This document shows positions 50,223 to 59,367 of a DNA stretch of 64,000 nt, in pieces. The stretch covers positions 529,154-593,153 of the forward strand of contig JAHVJD010000002.1 of the NCBI GenBank assembly GCA_019801415.1. Reading direction: 5' to 3'. Origin of the DNA: Nocardioides marinus. GTDB lineage: Bacteria > Pseudomonadota > Alphaproteobacteria > Rhodobacterales > Rhodobacteraceae. The notes beneath the pieces were generated by a model. That model had not been told where the DNA came from and made no database searches. It saw only the letters and a program-made list of their open reading frames with translations. The translations under genes and the position numbers were made by a program. Every line of letters starts with the position of its first letter. The stretch's first letter is position 1.

Positions 50223-51743
50223 TCAGCGACCGGCAATACTTTCGGCAGAGGCGAGGCCCGGCGCGTCCGACTTGCCGCCAAGCTTGTCGCGCACCCCCGC
50301 TTCGATCCTGTCACCCGTTTCGCGGTCAATGTTGCGCCAGTATTCGAACGCACGCTCCAGCACCTTTTCGCTGACCCCGTCGCAAAGATGTCCCACCACG
50401 TTGTCGACAAGACGCGTCCGCGCGGCGTCATCCATCACCTCGCGGACAAGCGTGCCCGCCTGGCTCCAGTCGTCATCGTCCTCGCGTAGGGTATAGGCAG
50501 CACGCACCATGTCGCCGTCCGCATGCCACAGGCCCGCTTCAGCGCCGATATCGGGCTGCGCGGCCGGGCCACCATAGGAATTCGGCGCATAGACCGGGTC
50601 CGAGACCTTCTCGGTCCGACCTGCCCCATCCTTGGAGTAGCTGTAGACGGGGCATTTGGGACTGTTGACCGGGATCTGCTTGTAATTCACGCCGAGCCGT
50701 GCCCGGTGCGCATCCGCGTAGGAAAAACCACGCGCCAGCAGCATCTTGTCCGGGGACAGCCCGACCCCCGGCACCATGTTGTTCGGCTCGAAGGCCGCTT
50801 GCTCGATCTCGGTGTGAAAATCGGTCGGATTGCGATCAAGCGTCAACTTGCCGACCTCGATCAGCGGATAATCTGCATGCGGCCACACCTTGGTGAGGTC
50901 AAACGGGTTGATGCGATATGTCTTGGCGTCCTCATAGGGCATGATCTGCCATTTCAGCGTCCAGCTGGGGTAATTGCCATCCCGGATCGCATTGAACAGG
51001 TCACGGCGATGGTAATCCCCGTCACGCCCGGCCAGCTTGTCCGCCTCGTCCTGGCTGAGATAGGCATTGCCGTCACCCTGATCGGTGTGGAAGTGAAACT
51101 TCACCCAGAATTTCTCACCCTCGGCATTCACCAACGAGTAGGTGTGGCTGGAATAGCCGTTCATCTCGCGCCAAGTGCGTGGGATGCCCCGATCACCCAT
51201 CAGATACGTCACCTGATGCGCGCTTTCAGGGGACAGCGTCCAGAAGTCCCACTGCATGTCATGGTCGCGCATATCGTTGTCGGCGCGACGTTTCTGGCTG
51301 CGGATGAAGTGCTGAAACTTCATCGGATCACGAATGAAGAAGATCGGGGTGTTATTGCCGACCATGTCGAAATTGCCGTCTTCGGTATACATCTTGACGG
51401 CAAAGCCACGCGGGTCGCGCCAGGTATCCGGGCTGCCGCGCTCCCCCGCCACGGTGGAGAACCGCGCCAGGACCTCACAGGACGCCCCCGGCTGAAAGAT
51501 CTTGGCCTTGGTGTAGCGCGACACATCCTGTGTGGTTTCGAAACGACCGAAAGCACCACCGCCCTTTGCATGGGGTTGCCGCTCGGGGATCCGCTCGCGG
51601 TTGAAGTTCGCCATCTGCTCGAGCAGATAGTGATCGTTCAGCACGATCGGCCCATCTGGGCCTACCGTGAGCGAATGCTCGTCACTTTGGACACGGATAC
51701 CTGCATCGGTGGTGGTTGGCGGAACGCCCTTCTTGTCGGTCAT
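50223..51743 (-). CDS. Monofunctional haem catalase
   Basis: A 506-residue catalase of the small-subunit clade. The distal His lies in [17 protein letters not shown], the distal Asn region is [13 protein letters not shown], and the proximal haem Tyr is in [17 protein letters not shown]. It dismutates hydrogen peroxide to water and oxygen. I use the ATG at 51743; the longer frame runs into the promoter region. An EcfG-type promoter lies 34 bp upstream, placing it in the general stress regulon although it stands 25 kb from the island. Confidence 0.93.
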   Translation of the reverse strand: MTDKKGVPPTTTDAGIRVQSDEHSLTVGPDGPIVLNDHYLLEQMANFNRERIPERQPHAKGGGAFGRFETTQDVSRYTKAKIFQPGASCEVLARFSTVAGERGSPDTWRDPRGFAVKMYTEDGNFDMVGNNTPIFFIRDPMKFQHFIRSQKRRADNDMRDHDMQWDFWTLSPESAHQVTYLMGDRGIPRTWREMNGYSSHTYSLVNAEGEKFWVKFHFHTDQGDGNAYLSQDEADKLAGRDGDYHRRDLFNAIRDGNYPSWTLKWQIMPYEDAKTYRINPFDLTKVWPHADYPLIEVGKLTLDRNPTDFHTEIEQAAFEPNNMVPGVGLSPDKMLLARGFSYADAHRARLGVNYKQIPVNSPKCPVYSYSKDGAGRTEKVSDPVYAPNSYGGPAAQPDIGAEAGLWHADGDMVRAAYTLREDDDDWSQAGTLVREVMDDAARTRLVDNVVGHLCDGVSEKVLERAFEYWRNIDRETGDRIEAGVRDKLGGKSDAPGLASAESIAGR

Positions 51744-51776
51744 GTCATCTTTCCCTCTGGGTTCGCTCCCCAAAGC

Positions 51777-51802
51777 AACGCATGATCGTACCAAGTAGTT
51801 CC
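51777..51802 (-). promoter_or_regulatory. EcfG-type promoter of the catalase gene
   Basis: Minus strand GGAAC-N17-CGTT, an exact match, ending 34 bp before the ATG at 51743. Confidence 0.78.
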
Positions 51803-51945
51803 CCTTCAACTTCCAGAGCCTCCGCAGCGCCCAACGACTGGCAGCGGGACGCAGAAAGCGGTGTTCCCTCTTGTGGCGGTGCAAGGCGGTCGTCAACAGC
51901 GGCGCGGCTTTGCGACATCGCTGCCACCGCCTGCAGTTGACGTGT

Positions 51946-52920
51946 TCACTTGCTGCGCAAAGACCCCTTGTTCTGCTGCAGGAACCACCGATATGTCTCC
52001 GCGATCCCCTCCTCTAGGTCGATGCTGGCTTCCCAGCCCAGCCGCGACAACCGCGACACATCCATCAATTTCCGCAACGTACCGTCCGGCTTGGTCGTGT
52101 CGAACTCCAGCTCTCCGCGGAAACCGGTGATGCGGGCGATCATTTCGGCAAGCGACCTGATGTCCAGCGATTTGCCGCTGCCAACATTGATATGTGACAG
52201 CATCGGACTGGTTTCGCGCTGGTACGTCTCCAGCGGCAGATCCATCACGAACAGCGATGCCGCCGCCATGTCGTCAACGTGCAGAAATTCCCGCTGCGGC
52301 GCGCCGCTGCCCCAGATCACGACCTTTTGGTGCCCCTGCTGAACCGCCTCGTGGAAACGACGGATCAGCCCCGGCAGCACATGCGAGTTTTCCGGGTGGA
52401 AATTGTCACCCGGTCCATAAAGGTTGGTCGGCATGACCGAGCGGTAATCGGTACCATACTGGCGGTTGTAGCTTTCACACAGCTTGATGCCTGCAATCTT
52501 TGCAATCGCGTAGGGCTCGTTTGTCGGCTCCAGCGGCCCGGACAACAGCTGCTCTTCCCGGGTCGGGGTGTCGGCCTCCTTGGGGTAGATACAGGACGAT
52601 CCGAGTTGCAGAAGGCTTTGCACCCCGGCTTCATAGGCAGCGTGGATCACATTACATTGGATCATCAGGTTTTCGTAGATGAACTGCGCCGGGTAGGTGT
52701 TGTTGGCATGAATGCCCCCCACCCGTGCCGCCGCCAGGATCACCTGGTCCGGCCGCTCCGCCCGAAAGAAGCGAAAGACCGCCTGTTGATCCGTCAGGTC
52801 CAACTCCGCGGAGTTGCGGGTGACCAGGTCCAGCGGCTCCCCCTTGGCCCGGCGCTCGGCGAGCTGGCGCATGATCGCACTGCCAACCATACCACGGTGA
52901 CCCGCCACGAATATCTTCAT
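51946..52920 (-). CDS. fcl: GDP-L-fucose synthase-like epimerase/reductase
   Basis: A 324-residue [17 protein letters not shown] (NADP site, residues 7-20), catalytic [19 protein letters not shown] with Tyr and Lys, and [15 protein letters not shown]. The family converts GDP-4-keto-6-deoxymannose to GDP-L-fucose by C3/C5 epimerisation and C4 reduction. The ATG at 52920 lies 4 bp after the stop of a decayed gmd. The nucleotide-sugar precursor would therefore need a gmd elsewhere. ColC enzymes of colitose synthesis are close relatives and cannot be excluded. Confidence 0.85.
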   Translation of the reverse strand: MKIFVAGHRGMVGSAIMRQLAERRAKGEPLDLVTRNSAELDLTDQQAVFRFFRAERPDQVILAAARVGGIHANNTYPAQFIYENLMIQCNVIHAAYEAGVQSLLQLGSSCIYPKEADTPTREEQLLSGPLEPTNEPYAIAKIAGIKLCESYNRQYGTDYRSVMPTNLYGPGDNFHPENSHVLPGLIRRFHEAVQQGHQKVVIWGSGAPQREFLHVDDMAAASLFVMDLPLETYQRETSPMLSHINVGSGKSLDIRSLAEMIARITGFRGELEFDTTKPDGTLRKLMDVSRLSRLGWEASIDLEEGIAETYRWFLQQNKGSLRSK

Positions 52921-52924
52921 GCGT

Positions 52925-53296
52925 TCAGTCCTCCAACCCGAGAAAGCGGATTGCTTCCAGCAGGCGCAGGGTGCCGATCCCATCCACGTCTGCAGTATAT
53001 TCCGGCGCCTCGAAGGACACCGCCACGTGGGATTGCGCCCCGAGGTTATATACCTCGTCCGGCTTCACCTCGCGCATGATGCGGGTCAGGTTCGAGGTGT
53101 CGGTCAGGTCCCCATAATGCAGCTTGAAGCGGGCGTGATCCGTATGCGGGTCCTGGTAGATATGATCGATCCGCTGAGTGTGGAACGATGAAGCACACCG
53201 ATTGATGCCATGTACCTCATCGCCGTTTGTCGGCGGAAATTCCGGCAGATAAGATCGATCTTACCCGGTAGCGCCTGCGATCAGAGCGTCTTTCAT
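52925..53296 (-). pseudogene. gmd: Decayed GDP-mannose 4,6-dehydratase (gmd) remnant
   Basis: Translated directly, the minus strand from ATG 53296 reads MKDALIAGATG, stop, [18 protein letters not shown]. It continues through [17 protein letters not shown] and [20 protein letters not shown] to [16 protein letters not shown] and a TGA. Gmd normally starts similarly (TGITGQDGSYL), so a CAA to TAA change stops it at codon 12. The frame then ends after 123 codons of a roughly 350-codon gene. Both the stop and the 3' loss disable it. No frameshift is needed in between. Confidence 0.85.
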
Positions 53297-53359
53297 AGAC
53301 CGTATTCCGTCGTGTGCTGTGTTCTGGCTTTCACCACTCCACCTTGGTTCACGTCATTT

Positions 53360-54553
53360 TCAGATCACTGCAGCGCTCATGTCTTTTGGTCGCGCGACCG
53401 AAGCAAAGACTCCCGAAACACGGCTCACGTCAGCCCGGCTCAGATTGTGGTGATTAGGCAGATAGATGCCGAAGTCGTGGACCAGATCCGCATTCGGCAA
53501 GGTCTGCTCGCCATATTCCCGGACCCAAAATGGATGGCGGGCGATGTTCCCGCAGATCAGCGGGCGGCATTCTATCTGATTTTCCTTGAGCTTTTCGAAA
53601 ACCTCCATCCGGTTTTCGACCAGCGTCCCGTAGGCAAACGAGGACAGCAGTTCTGTATCACTGCTCTGCTGATAAAAGCCGGTCAGCGTCTGTGTGTAAG
53701 AGGCGAAATTACGCGCCCGGACGGTGCAGATGTCATCCAGCTTTTTCAGCTGCATGCGCCCGATAAAGGCCTGGAGGTCGGTGGACCGCAGATTGAAGCC
53801 CGCATGGTAGAAGGTGTAGAAATTGCGGAATTCGTCGATCTTGTGCTGGCTTTTCAACCGCTCGCGGCGCTGCGGATCCAGGTCGCGGCTCCAGCCATGG
53901 GACCGCAGCGATAGCATCACCTGGTGCAGCTCGGCATCGTCGGTGACGACCATGCCGCCTTCGATGGTCGAGATATGATGGCCGTAGTAGAATGAAAAAC
54001 TGCCCGCCGCGCCGTGGCAACCCAGCTTGCGATCCCCATAAGTGGACCCCAGCGCCTCGCAACTGTCTTCCAGCAGCAGGATGTCGTAGCGGTCGCAGAT
54101 CTCCTTGATTTCCTTCATGTGATTTGCGTGGCCCAGCACATGCACCAGGATGAGCATCGACGGTGCTTCCTTGCGGCAAAGCTCCTCGAGATGGTTGAGG
54201 TCGAGGCCCAGATTCTTCGGGTCGCAGTCACAAAGCCGTACGTCAAAGCCCAGCTGCATCAACGGCGATACCGTAGTGACCCAGCTGACGGCGGGGGCAA
54301 TCACCTTGTTGTTGCGCAATCGCCCGGCTTCCTTGGCGGCGTAGATCATCAGCAAATTGGCCGAAGAGCCCGAGTTGACGAAGACCGCGTGGTTGCAGCC
54401 CATCCACTCCGCGAATTCGCGCTCGAACTCTACGGTCAGCGCATCCTTGGTCAGCCGGTTGCCGGCCAGCATCCATTCCGCTGTCGCTTCCAGCTCGGCG
54501 CGCGAAATCGTTTCCTCTGCCAGTGTCACCGGCTTTCGGGCTATCATGTTCAT
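53360..54553 (-). CDS. DegT-fold enzyme with His in place of the PLP Lys (dehydratase type)
   Basis: A 397-residue DegT/DnrJ/EryC1/StrS protein. The PLP Asp region is ILLLEDSCEALGS (about 158-170). The site that normally carries the Schiff-base Lys reads SFYYGHHISTIEGGM, with His192-His193. This Lys-to-His change marks the sugar 3-dehydratases ColD (GDP-4-keto-6-deoxymannose) and the E1/RfbH group (CDP sugars). Next to fcl and gmd remnants, ColD-type chemistry towards a 3,6-dideoxyhexose such as colitose is the best guess. Overlaps the upstream glycosyltransferase by 4 bp. Confidence 0.8.
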   Translation of the reverse strand: MNMIARKPVTLAEETISRAELEATAEWMLAGNRLTKDALTVEFEREFAEWMGCNHAVFVNSGSSANLLMIYAAKEAGRLRNNKVIAPAVSWVTTVSPLMQLGFDVRLCDCDPKNLGLDLNHLEELCRKEAPSMLILVHVLGHANHMKEIKEICDRYDILLLEDSCEALGSTYGDRKLGCHGAAGSFSFYYGHHISTIEGGMVVTDDAELHQVMLSLRSHGWSRDLDPQRRERLKSQHKIDEFRNFYTFYHAGFNLRSTDLQAFIGRMQLKKLDDICTVRARNFASYTQTLTGFYQQSSDTELLSSFAYGTLVENRMEVFEKLKENQIECRPLICGNIARHPFWVREYGEQTLPNADLVHDFGIYLPNHHNLSRADVSRVSGVFASVARPKDMSAAVI

Positions 54554-55326
54554 ACGCGTGCCTCCCGTACGGCCTGCATGGCCTTCAGTTCTACATAATA
54601 ATGACGCACCTCATTGTAGGCCGCCGCGATCTCAGCCTTCTTGCGCGCATCCTTGAAGGCATCGATCGTGATGCTGCCATCATGGGCGCGGAAGCTGGCC
54701 AAGGGTTCCTTGACAAAACCCACCTTGGGGTAGCGCAGCATCGACAGCAGCGACGCAAAAATATCCGGCCCCACGCCGTGATACTCATGCCCCTGCAGCG
54801 GCAAGCGCCCCTGGTACAGCGCGTCAATCAGGATCTGTTTGCGAAACACCGCCGCACCGGGCGAAATCAACGATCCGACGATCTTTTCCTCGGCCAGATG
54901 GTTTTCGAAGACCCCTGAAGACGGCAACCAATCCAGGAACTGGGTCATCATCTGCTTGCCGCTGCTGTCGTCGACCACCTCGGCGCCGGTAAAGGCAAAG
55001 CCCACGTCACCTTTCAGCAGCGCCGCGCATTTCTCGATGAAGGTGGGGTGAATCCAGTCGTCGTCATACTGCAGATGCACATACTCTCCCGAGGCATGCA
55101 GCACCCCCTCCAGCCAGCAGAAGTGCGGGCCGAAATCGCGCTCGCGGCGCACGTAGATGATCTTGTCACCGTAGCGTTCTGCAACCTCCGGCGTAGTGTC
55201 GGTCGACCCGTGATCCACAACGATGACTTCGCAGGGATGGGTTTGCGCCAGAGCACTGTCGATGGCCTTTGGCAGCATCTCCGCCCGGTTGAAGGTCGGG
55301 ATAACGATGGAAATCTGTTCAGGCAT
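54550..55326 (-). CDS. Family 2 glycosyltransferase
   Basis: A 258-residue GT-A glycosyltransferase: ISIVIPTFNRAEMLPKAIDS (nucleotide-sugar site, residues 5-24), VVDHGSTDTTPEVAERYGDK and the metal-binding region YVHLQYDDDWIHPTF (DxD-like). It transfers a sugar to a lipid- or glycan-linked acceptor in surface polysaccharide assembly. The ATG at 55326 has GGAG upstream. It is coupled on both sides (8-bp overlap with the epimerase gene, ATGA with the DegT gene). Confidence 0.85.
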   Translation of the reverse strand: MPEQISIVIPTFNRAEMLPKAIDSALAQTHPCEVIVVDHGSTDTTPEVAERYGDKIIYVRRERDFGPHFCWLEGVLHASGEYVHLQYDDDWIHPTFIEKCAALLKGDVGFAFTGAEVVDDSSGKQMMTQFLDWLPSSGVFENHLAEEKIVGSLISPGAAVFRKQILIDALYQGRLPLQGHEYHGVGPDIFASLLSMLRYPKVGFVKEPLASFRAHDGSITIDAFKDARKKAEIAAAYNEVRHYYVELKAMQAVREARV

Positions 55327-56116
55327 TACCTTCTCCAAGTATGTCGTGCAGGCGCGAAACATCCGCGACCAGATTGTTACTCTGCCCCATGGGTTTGATC
55401 TTAAGTGGGAACGGCGCCAGGGATCGGGCGAAATCAGCCACCGTCATCGGTTTGCCTGAGGCCACGTTCACCACGCCTTCCGCGTCCGTCAGCGCCAGCC
55501 GCACCAGATACCGCGCGGCAGCGCTGGCGGGGAGAAAATCCCTCAGACCGTCCGCGCCATACAGTTCGAACTCGGCGTCCGGATCAGCCTCGGCAAAACG
55601 TCTTTCCAGCGCCGGTCGCAGGTAACTGCCGGTCTGGTCAGGATCGTGAATGGAAAACACGCGACCAATGCAGAGCGACCGACCCGACGCGGCGCAAATT
55701 TCCTGCGCGGCCTGTTCAGCCATCAACTTGCTCTGCCCATAGACCGAGACCGGCTTGGTGTCCGCCGTCTCCGAAATCGGGGTTCCCCGGCTGGCGTAAA
55801 CATGACTGGACGAACACAGCAGCATCCGGGCCGACGAGCCCGCAAGCGCCGACAGCAGATTGATCGTCCCGCCGACATTGACCGCATAGGCCTTGGCCGG
55901 GTTGGCGTTGACATCTGCAACCGGAACCATGGCGGCCAGGTGAATAACGATGTCCAGCGGGCCCGCCTCTGCCAATGCCGCGGAGGTCTCCGCAAGGTTG
56001 GTCAAGTCCGCCCTGTTGCGGATCACCTCGGCCCCGGGGGCAAGCTCGGCCAGCGCGTTGAGCGCATGACGGCCGACAATGCCGCCGCTGCCCGTGATAT
56101 AGATCTTTGCCGCCAT
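55319..56116 (-). CDS. NAD-dependent sugar epimerase/dehydratase
   Basis: A 265-residue extended SDR: ITGSGGIVGRHALNAL (nucleotide site), HLAAMVPVADVNANPAK and the YxxxK pair in SVYGQSKLMAEQ. The family includes reductases and epimerases of GDP-4-keto sugars. In this cluster it might reduce GDP-4-keto-3,6-dideoxymannose or the unmodified keto sugar; sequence alone does not decide. Between two glycosyltransferase genes with a 2-bp gap upstream and an 8-bp overlap downstream. Confidence 0.82.
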   Translation of the reverse strand: MAAKIYITGSGGIVGRHALNALAELAPGAEVIRNRADLTNLAETSAALAEAGPLDIVIHLAAMVPVADVNANPAKAYAVNVGGTINLLSALAGSSARMLLCSSSHVYASRGTPISETADTKPVSVYGQSKLMAEQAAQEICAASGRSLCIGRVFSIHDPDQTGSYLRPALERRFAEADPDAEFELYGADGLRDFLPASAAARYLVRLALTDAEGVVNVASGKPMTVADFARSLAPFPLKIKPMGQSNNLVADVSRLHDILGEGNA

Positions 56117-56118
56117 TG

Positions 56119-57051
56119 TTACTCCGCGGCAACCGGTTGCGCGGGAAGGCCAAAGATCCTGCGGTAGCGCGCTTCCAGGCTGGCGCTCTGCTTTTCGATC
56201 TTGTTCCGCGGTCGCCGCGCGGCAAAGGTCTCCGGCTTGTTGTACCAGGAGAAATCATTGCTGAGCACGCCATTGGCAAAGGACTTCTTGCTCAGCCCTT
56301 CCGTCTTGACGAGTTCATTGTCCTTGTGCGAACGGAATTCTGCCTGGGCGTCCGGATCGGAGTAGTAGCGGCCAATGATCTTCGGCAGGCGAGTCAGCTT
56401 CAGTTTCTTCTGCTGCAGCAAGGTCCAGAAGATCGTGTCACCAATCGACAGGATCGGCTCTCCATTGCCGAAATAGGTCGGGTACCATTTGCCGACGATA
56501 TCCAGATCCCAGAGCGTGGCGGCGCCGAAGGTGCCGCGCTCGCCCGATCCGCTGCCCAACCTCAGCCCTTGTTGAGGGCGCGGCGGCCAGTTCGGCGCGA
56601 ATTGGGTGTCTTCGATCCCCGTCACCGGAAACTCCAGCGACAGATGCTCCCGGTCAAAACAGATCAGCCAGTCGCCGCCGACCAGGGCAGACTTGGTCGT
56701 CCTCGCGGACTCAACCAGTTCCTGCGCAGCGCCAACCGCCAGCCGGTCATCCATGTTGAGGTTCATAACATAGCGGGTCTTGGCAAGTGCCACCCCAGCA
56801 GCCCAGGCTTCGTAGATGGTCAGGGGAGCGGAAAAGGAATGCCATGGCGCGTCCAGCCAATCCGGGGCCTCATCTCCATTGTCGAAGATGTAGCAGGGTT
56901 CCACGGGGATGGACTGCGCTTTCAGGTTTTCCCAATGCGAACGCAGCAGCTCCAGCTTGTCGGTTTGCTTGTGCCAGACCGCACAGAAAACGGTCACCAA
57001 TGGCCGGTTCTCTTGCGTTTCATCGGGCTGATTATGGGATACGAACTGCAT
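56119..57051 (-). CDS. Glycosyltransferase-like protein of the polysaccharide cluster
   Basis: A 310-residue protein with a GT-A-like layout: PLVTVFCAVWHKQTDKLELL at the start, then AKTRYVMNLNMDDRLAVGAA with an acidic MDDR that may be the metal motif. FGAATLWDLDIVGKWYP and IGDTIFWTLLQQKKLKL follow. I do not recognise an exact family. The ATG at 57051 is chosen over one 63 bp upstream, which lies in AT-rich non-coding sequence. First gene of the cluster, so its promoter should lie in 57052-57446. Confidence 0.65.
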   Translation of the reverse strand: MQFVSHNQPDETQENRPLVTVFCAVWHKQTDKLELLRSHWENLKAQSIPVEPCYIFDNGDEAPDWLDAPWHSFSAPLTIYEAWAAGVALAKTRYVMNLNMDDRLAVGAAQELVESARTTKSALVGGDWLICFDREHLSLEFPVTGIEDTQFAPNWPPRPQQGLRLGSGSGERGTFGAATLWDLDIVGKWYPTYFGNGEPILSIGDTIFWTLLQQKKLKLTRLPKIIGRYYSDPDAQAEFRSHKDNELVKTEGLSKKSFANGVLSNDFSWYNKPETFAARRPRNKIEKQSASLEARYRRIFGLPAQPVAAE

Positions 57052-57446
57052 TCCGTGGCTTCTCCAATTCCCTGCGCGTGGGATTCTCCCAGCTGAAGTA
57101 AAACTACGGAGCAAAAAATAAGATTGAGTTAAATTGCCGAGGCCGGAGCCACGGGTGCCATGGGGGAAATCATCCCCTCGAGGTCAGGCTGCTTCAATGC
57201 GTACCGCTCTGCAGGCTCGGCTCCGCAGAAAGCCGCGCCGCGACAGGACCGCTCCTCTATCGGCTGCTCGACGAGCAGCCTGACAGACACACGCCTCCCC
57301 TCCGAAAGCGCACAAAAAACCTCGGTACGACCGCCACAAATGGATCAAGTAGGCCCAAGAAACGAAGGGGTGACGACGCTCCCGGTGACTGCTGGTCTGC
57401 AGTCACCTTTCTAGCCATCACCCTCCCAGCATTTCCCATCTTCTGG
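57052..57446. other. Intergenic region before the polysaccharide cluster
   Basis: A 395-bp gap between two minus-strand operons. I see no supported gene. It contains the perfect palindrome GCTGCTCG-A-CGAGCAGC at 57263-57279 and the repeats GTGACTGCTGGTCTGCAGTCAC near 57383 (arms GTGACTGC/GCAGTCAC, about 8 bp), the latter a possible terminator of the GNAT operon. The AT-rich zone 57090-57130 is the likely promoter of the polysaccharide operon. Confidence 0.5.
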
Positions 57447-58193
57447 TTATGACGCCACCCCATCGGCCTTGGTCAAAAGGTAACAACACGCCTCGGTGTC
57501 GAACCCTTCGACCTTGTATCCTTGGGAAAAGGCGGAAGTCATTTCTTCCCGCACCCGGAGCCGCTCGGAAATGGCCGCGTCCAGATCGGCAACCCGCAGC
57601 CTGTCCAGGTCTTTTGGAACCTCTACCGTCAAGGTCTCCCCTGCCCCGTCCGCGACAGCCGTTGCATGCCCTTTTGCCAGCGCTTCAACGCGCGGGGCGG
57701 TCAGGTGCCAGTCGACAAGCAGCCGGTCGGATGGAATGCCAGCGTTGATGCCGACCATTTCGCCGTAATAATCTTGGTAATAGGTGCTGGCAGACCCGCC
57801 CAGACGGGCGATATTCAGCCCCGCGTTGATGCGACGGAGCGGATCGAACGTCCAGCGGACCAGCGTGATACCGCGTGCGAGGCACCAGTCGCGCTGGAAC
57901 CATTTCAGCTTCGCTCCCAATCCCATCCCGCGGCTGTCGGGATGCACGGCCAACCGGTGCGAGTGCTGGATATGCGGCTGGCTGGTGGGAAACCCGAACA
58001 GAAATCCCAGCATGCGCCCGTCCTTGAAGGCCCCCGCGACCAGCCCGCCTTCGTGCTGGATCGCCAGCATCAGATCCGAGTTGTCCGGCGGATCGTCCTT
58101 GCCCCAGACCTCTTTCTGGAACCATTCCGCGTGCTTGAGTTCAGCCACGCCGCTCAGCTCGCGCAGGACCAGCCCTGCGTTCGGCATGTTCAT
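57447..58193 (-). CDS. GNAT-superfamily acyltransferase (COG3375-like)
   Basis: A 248-residue GNAT protein: the acyl-CoA motif HRLAVHPDSRGMGLGAKLKW (about 79-98), preceded by LVAGAFKDGRMLGFLFGFPT and followed by LVRWTFDPLRRINAGLNIAR. This large GNAT subgroup is typically encoded beside enolase-superfamily N-succinylamino-acid racemases, where it N-succinylates amino acids with succinyl-CoA. Its ATG overlaps the stop of the enolase-superfamily gene (ATGA), which strongly ties the two functions. Substrate is inferred. Confidence 0.82.
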   Translation of the reverse strand: MNMPNAGLVLRELSGVAELKHAEWFQKEVWGKDDPPDNSDLMLAIQHEGGLVAGAFKDGRMLGFLFGFPTSQPHIQHSHRLAVHPDSRGMGLGAKLKWFQRDWCLARGITLVRWTFDPLRRINAGLNIARLGGSASTYYQDYYGEMVGINAGIPSDRLLVDWHLTAPRVEALAKGHATAVADGAGETLTVEVPKDLDRLRVADLDAAISERLRVREEMTSAFSQGYKVEGFDTEACCYLLTKADGVAS

Positions 58194-59341
58194 GCGGTGA
58201 CCTCCTCGGTGTGGTCGGTGACGGTCTCCAGATAGGCACGGTCCAGCGTGACGCCGATACCCGGCCCCTGCCGGGGCACCGGCATTTCACCATTGCGCGC
58301 CTCAAGCGGCTCGTTGGTGATGTCGCGTTCGAAATAGCGGCTGGCACTGGAGGTGTCGCCGGGCTTGGTGAAATTGGCGAGCGTCGCCAGGTGGATGTTA
58401 TGCGCCCGGCCGATGCCGCTTTCCAGCATGCCGCCGCACCAGACCGGCACGCCGAAGGCAGCGCAGGTGTCGTGGATGGCGCGCGCCTCGGCAAAGCCGC
58501 CGACGCGGCCGACCTTGATGTTGATGACCCGCGCGGCGCCGGTTTCCAACGCCTTGCGCGCGTCGCTGGCGCTGCGGATGCTTTCATCGAGGCAGATCGC
58601 GGTCCGCAGGCTGCGTTGCACCTTGGCGTGGTCGTAGATGTCGTCATGGGCCAGCGGCTGTTCGATGTAATCCAGCCCGAAATCGTCCAGCGCCTGCAGC
58701 ACCGGCAAATCCGCCAGCCCGTAGTCGGTATTGGCATCGACCGTCAGCTTGATGTCCGGGTATTCACTGCGGACCGCCTCGACGATGCGGACGTCATGGC
58801 CCTGCGCGATCTTCAGCTTGGTACGCTTGTAGCCTTGCTCCAGCGCCGCGCCGACCCGCTCCAGCGTGGTCTCCACCGATGCGATGCCCAGGCTTACGCC
58901 GACGTCGACATGATCGCCGGTGCCGCCCAGAGCCGCCTGCAATGGCAGTCCAAGGCTTTTTGCCCACAGGTCCCAGAACGCCATTTCAACCACCGCCTTG
59001 GCCATGCGGTTACCGCGCCAGGGCGAAAGGATCGGCTGCAGATCATAGGGCGAGGCAAAGCGCTTGCCGACGATCTGCGGCAGCAGAACCTCACGCAGGA
59101 AGGTCATCGCGCCGGAAATGGTCTCTTCGAGGTAATCCGGCGCCGGGTCCATCACCGCTTCGGCGACGCCTTCAATGCCTTCGCCCTTCAGCACCAGCAG
59201 CGGAAAGGTCTTGGCGGTCATCGTCCCGGAGGAAATCACGAAGGGGGTCAGCAGCGGCAGGCTGACGATGCGCAGCTCGGCGCTCTCGATGCGGATGCCC
59301 TGGTGCAGCGGGGCGGGCGAAATGGGGGCGTCACTGGACAT
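58190..59341 (-). CDS. Enolase-superfamily MLE-subgroup enzyme, N-succinylamino-acid racemase/OSBS type
   Basis: A 383-residue TIM-barrel enzyme. The catalytic pattern is complete: Lys175 and Lys177 in RTKLKIA, metal ligands Asp202 (VDANTDY), Glu227 (YIEQPL) and Asp252 (LDES), and the second-base Lys276 (INIKVGRVGG). A KxK/K pair with this spacing supports 1,1-proton transfer. With a coupled GNAT enzyme and an amino-acid ABC transporter, racemisation of N-succinyl-amino acids is more likely than menaquinone synthesis. No other men genes are present. Confidence 0.85.
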   Translation of the reverse strand: MSSDAPISPAPLHQGIRIESAELRIVSLPLLTPFVISSGTMTAKTFPLLVLKGEGIEGVAEAVMDPAPDYLEETISGAMTFLREVLLPQIVGKRFASPYDLQPILSPWRGNRMAKAVVEMAFWDLWAKSLGLPLQAALGGTGDHVDVGVSLGIASVETTLERVGAALEQGYKRTKLKIAQGHDVRIVEAVRSEYPDIKLTVDANTDYGLADLPVLQALDDFGLDYIEQPLAHDDIYDHAKVQRSLRTAICLDESIRSASDARKALETGAARVINIKVGRVGGFAEARAIHDTCAAFGVPVWCGGMLESGIGRAHNIHLATLANFTKPGDTSSASRYFERDITNEPLEARNGEMPVPRQGPGIGVTLDRAYLETVTDHTEEVTA

Positions 59342-59367
59342 ATCTGAAACCTGAATAAGGGCCGGGA

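Noticed and set aside
53094..53200. Rescue of gmd by re-initiation after the internal stop
   Set aside because: The remaining frame lacks the catalytic and C-terminal two thirds of the enzyme, so no active product is possible.
57257..57463. A 68-codon minus-strand frame in the gap before the polysaccharide cluster
   Set aside because: No ribosome site, no recognisable domain, and it overlaps the 3' end of the GNAT gene.
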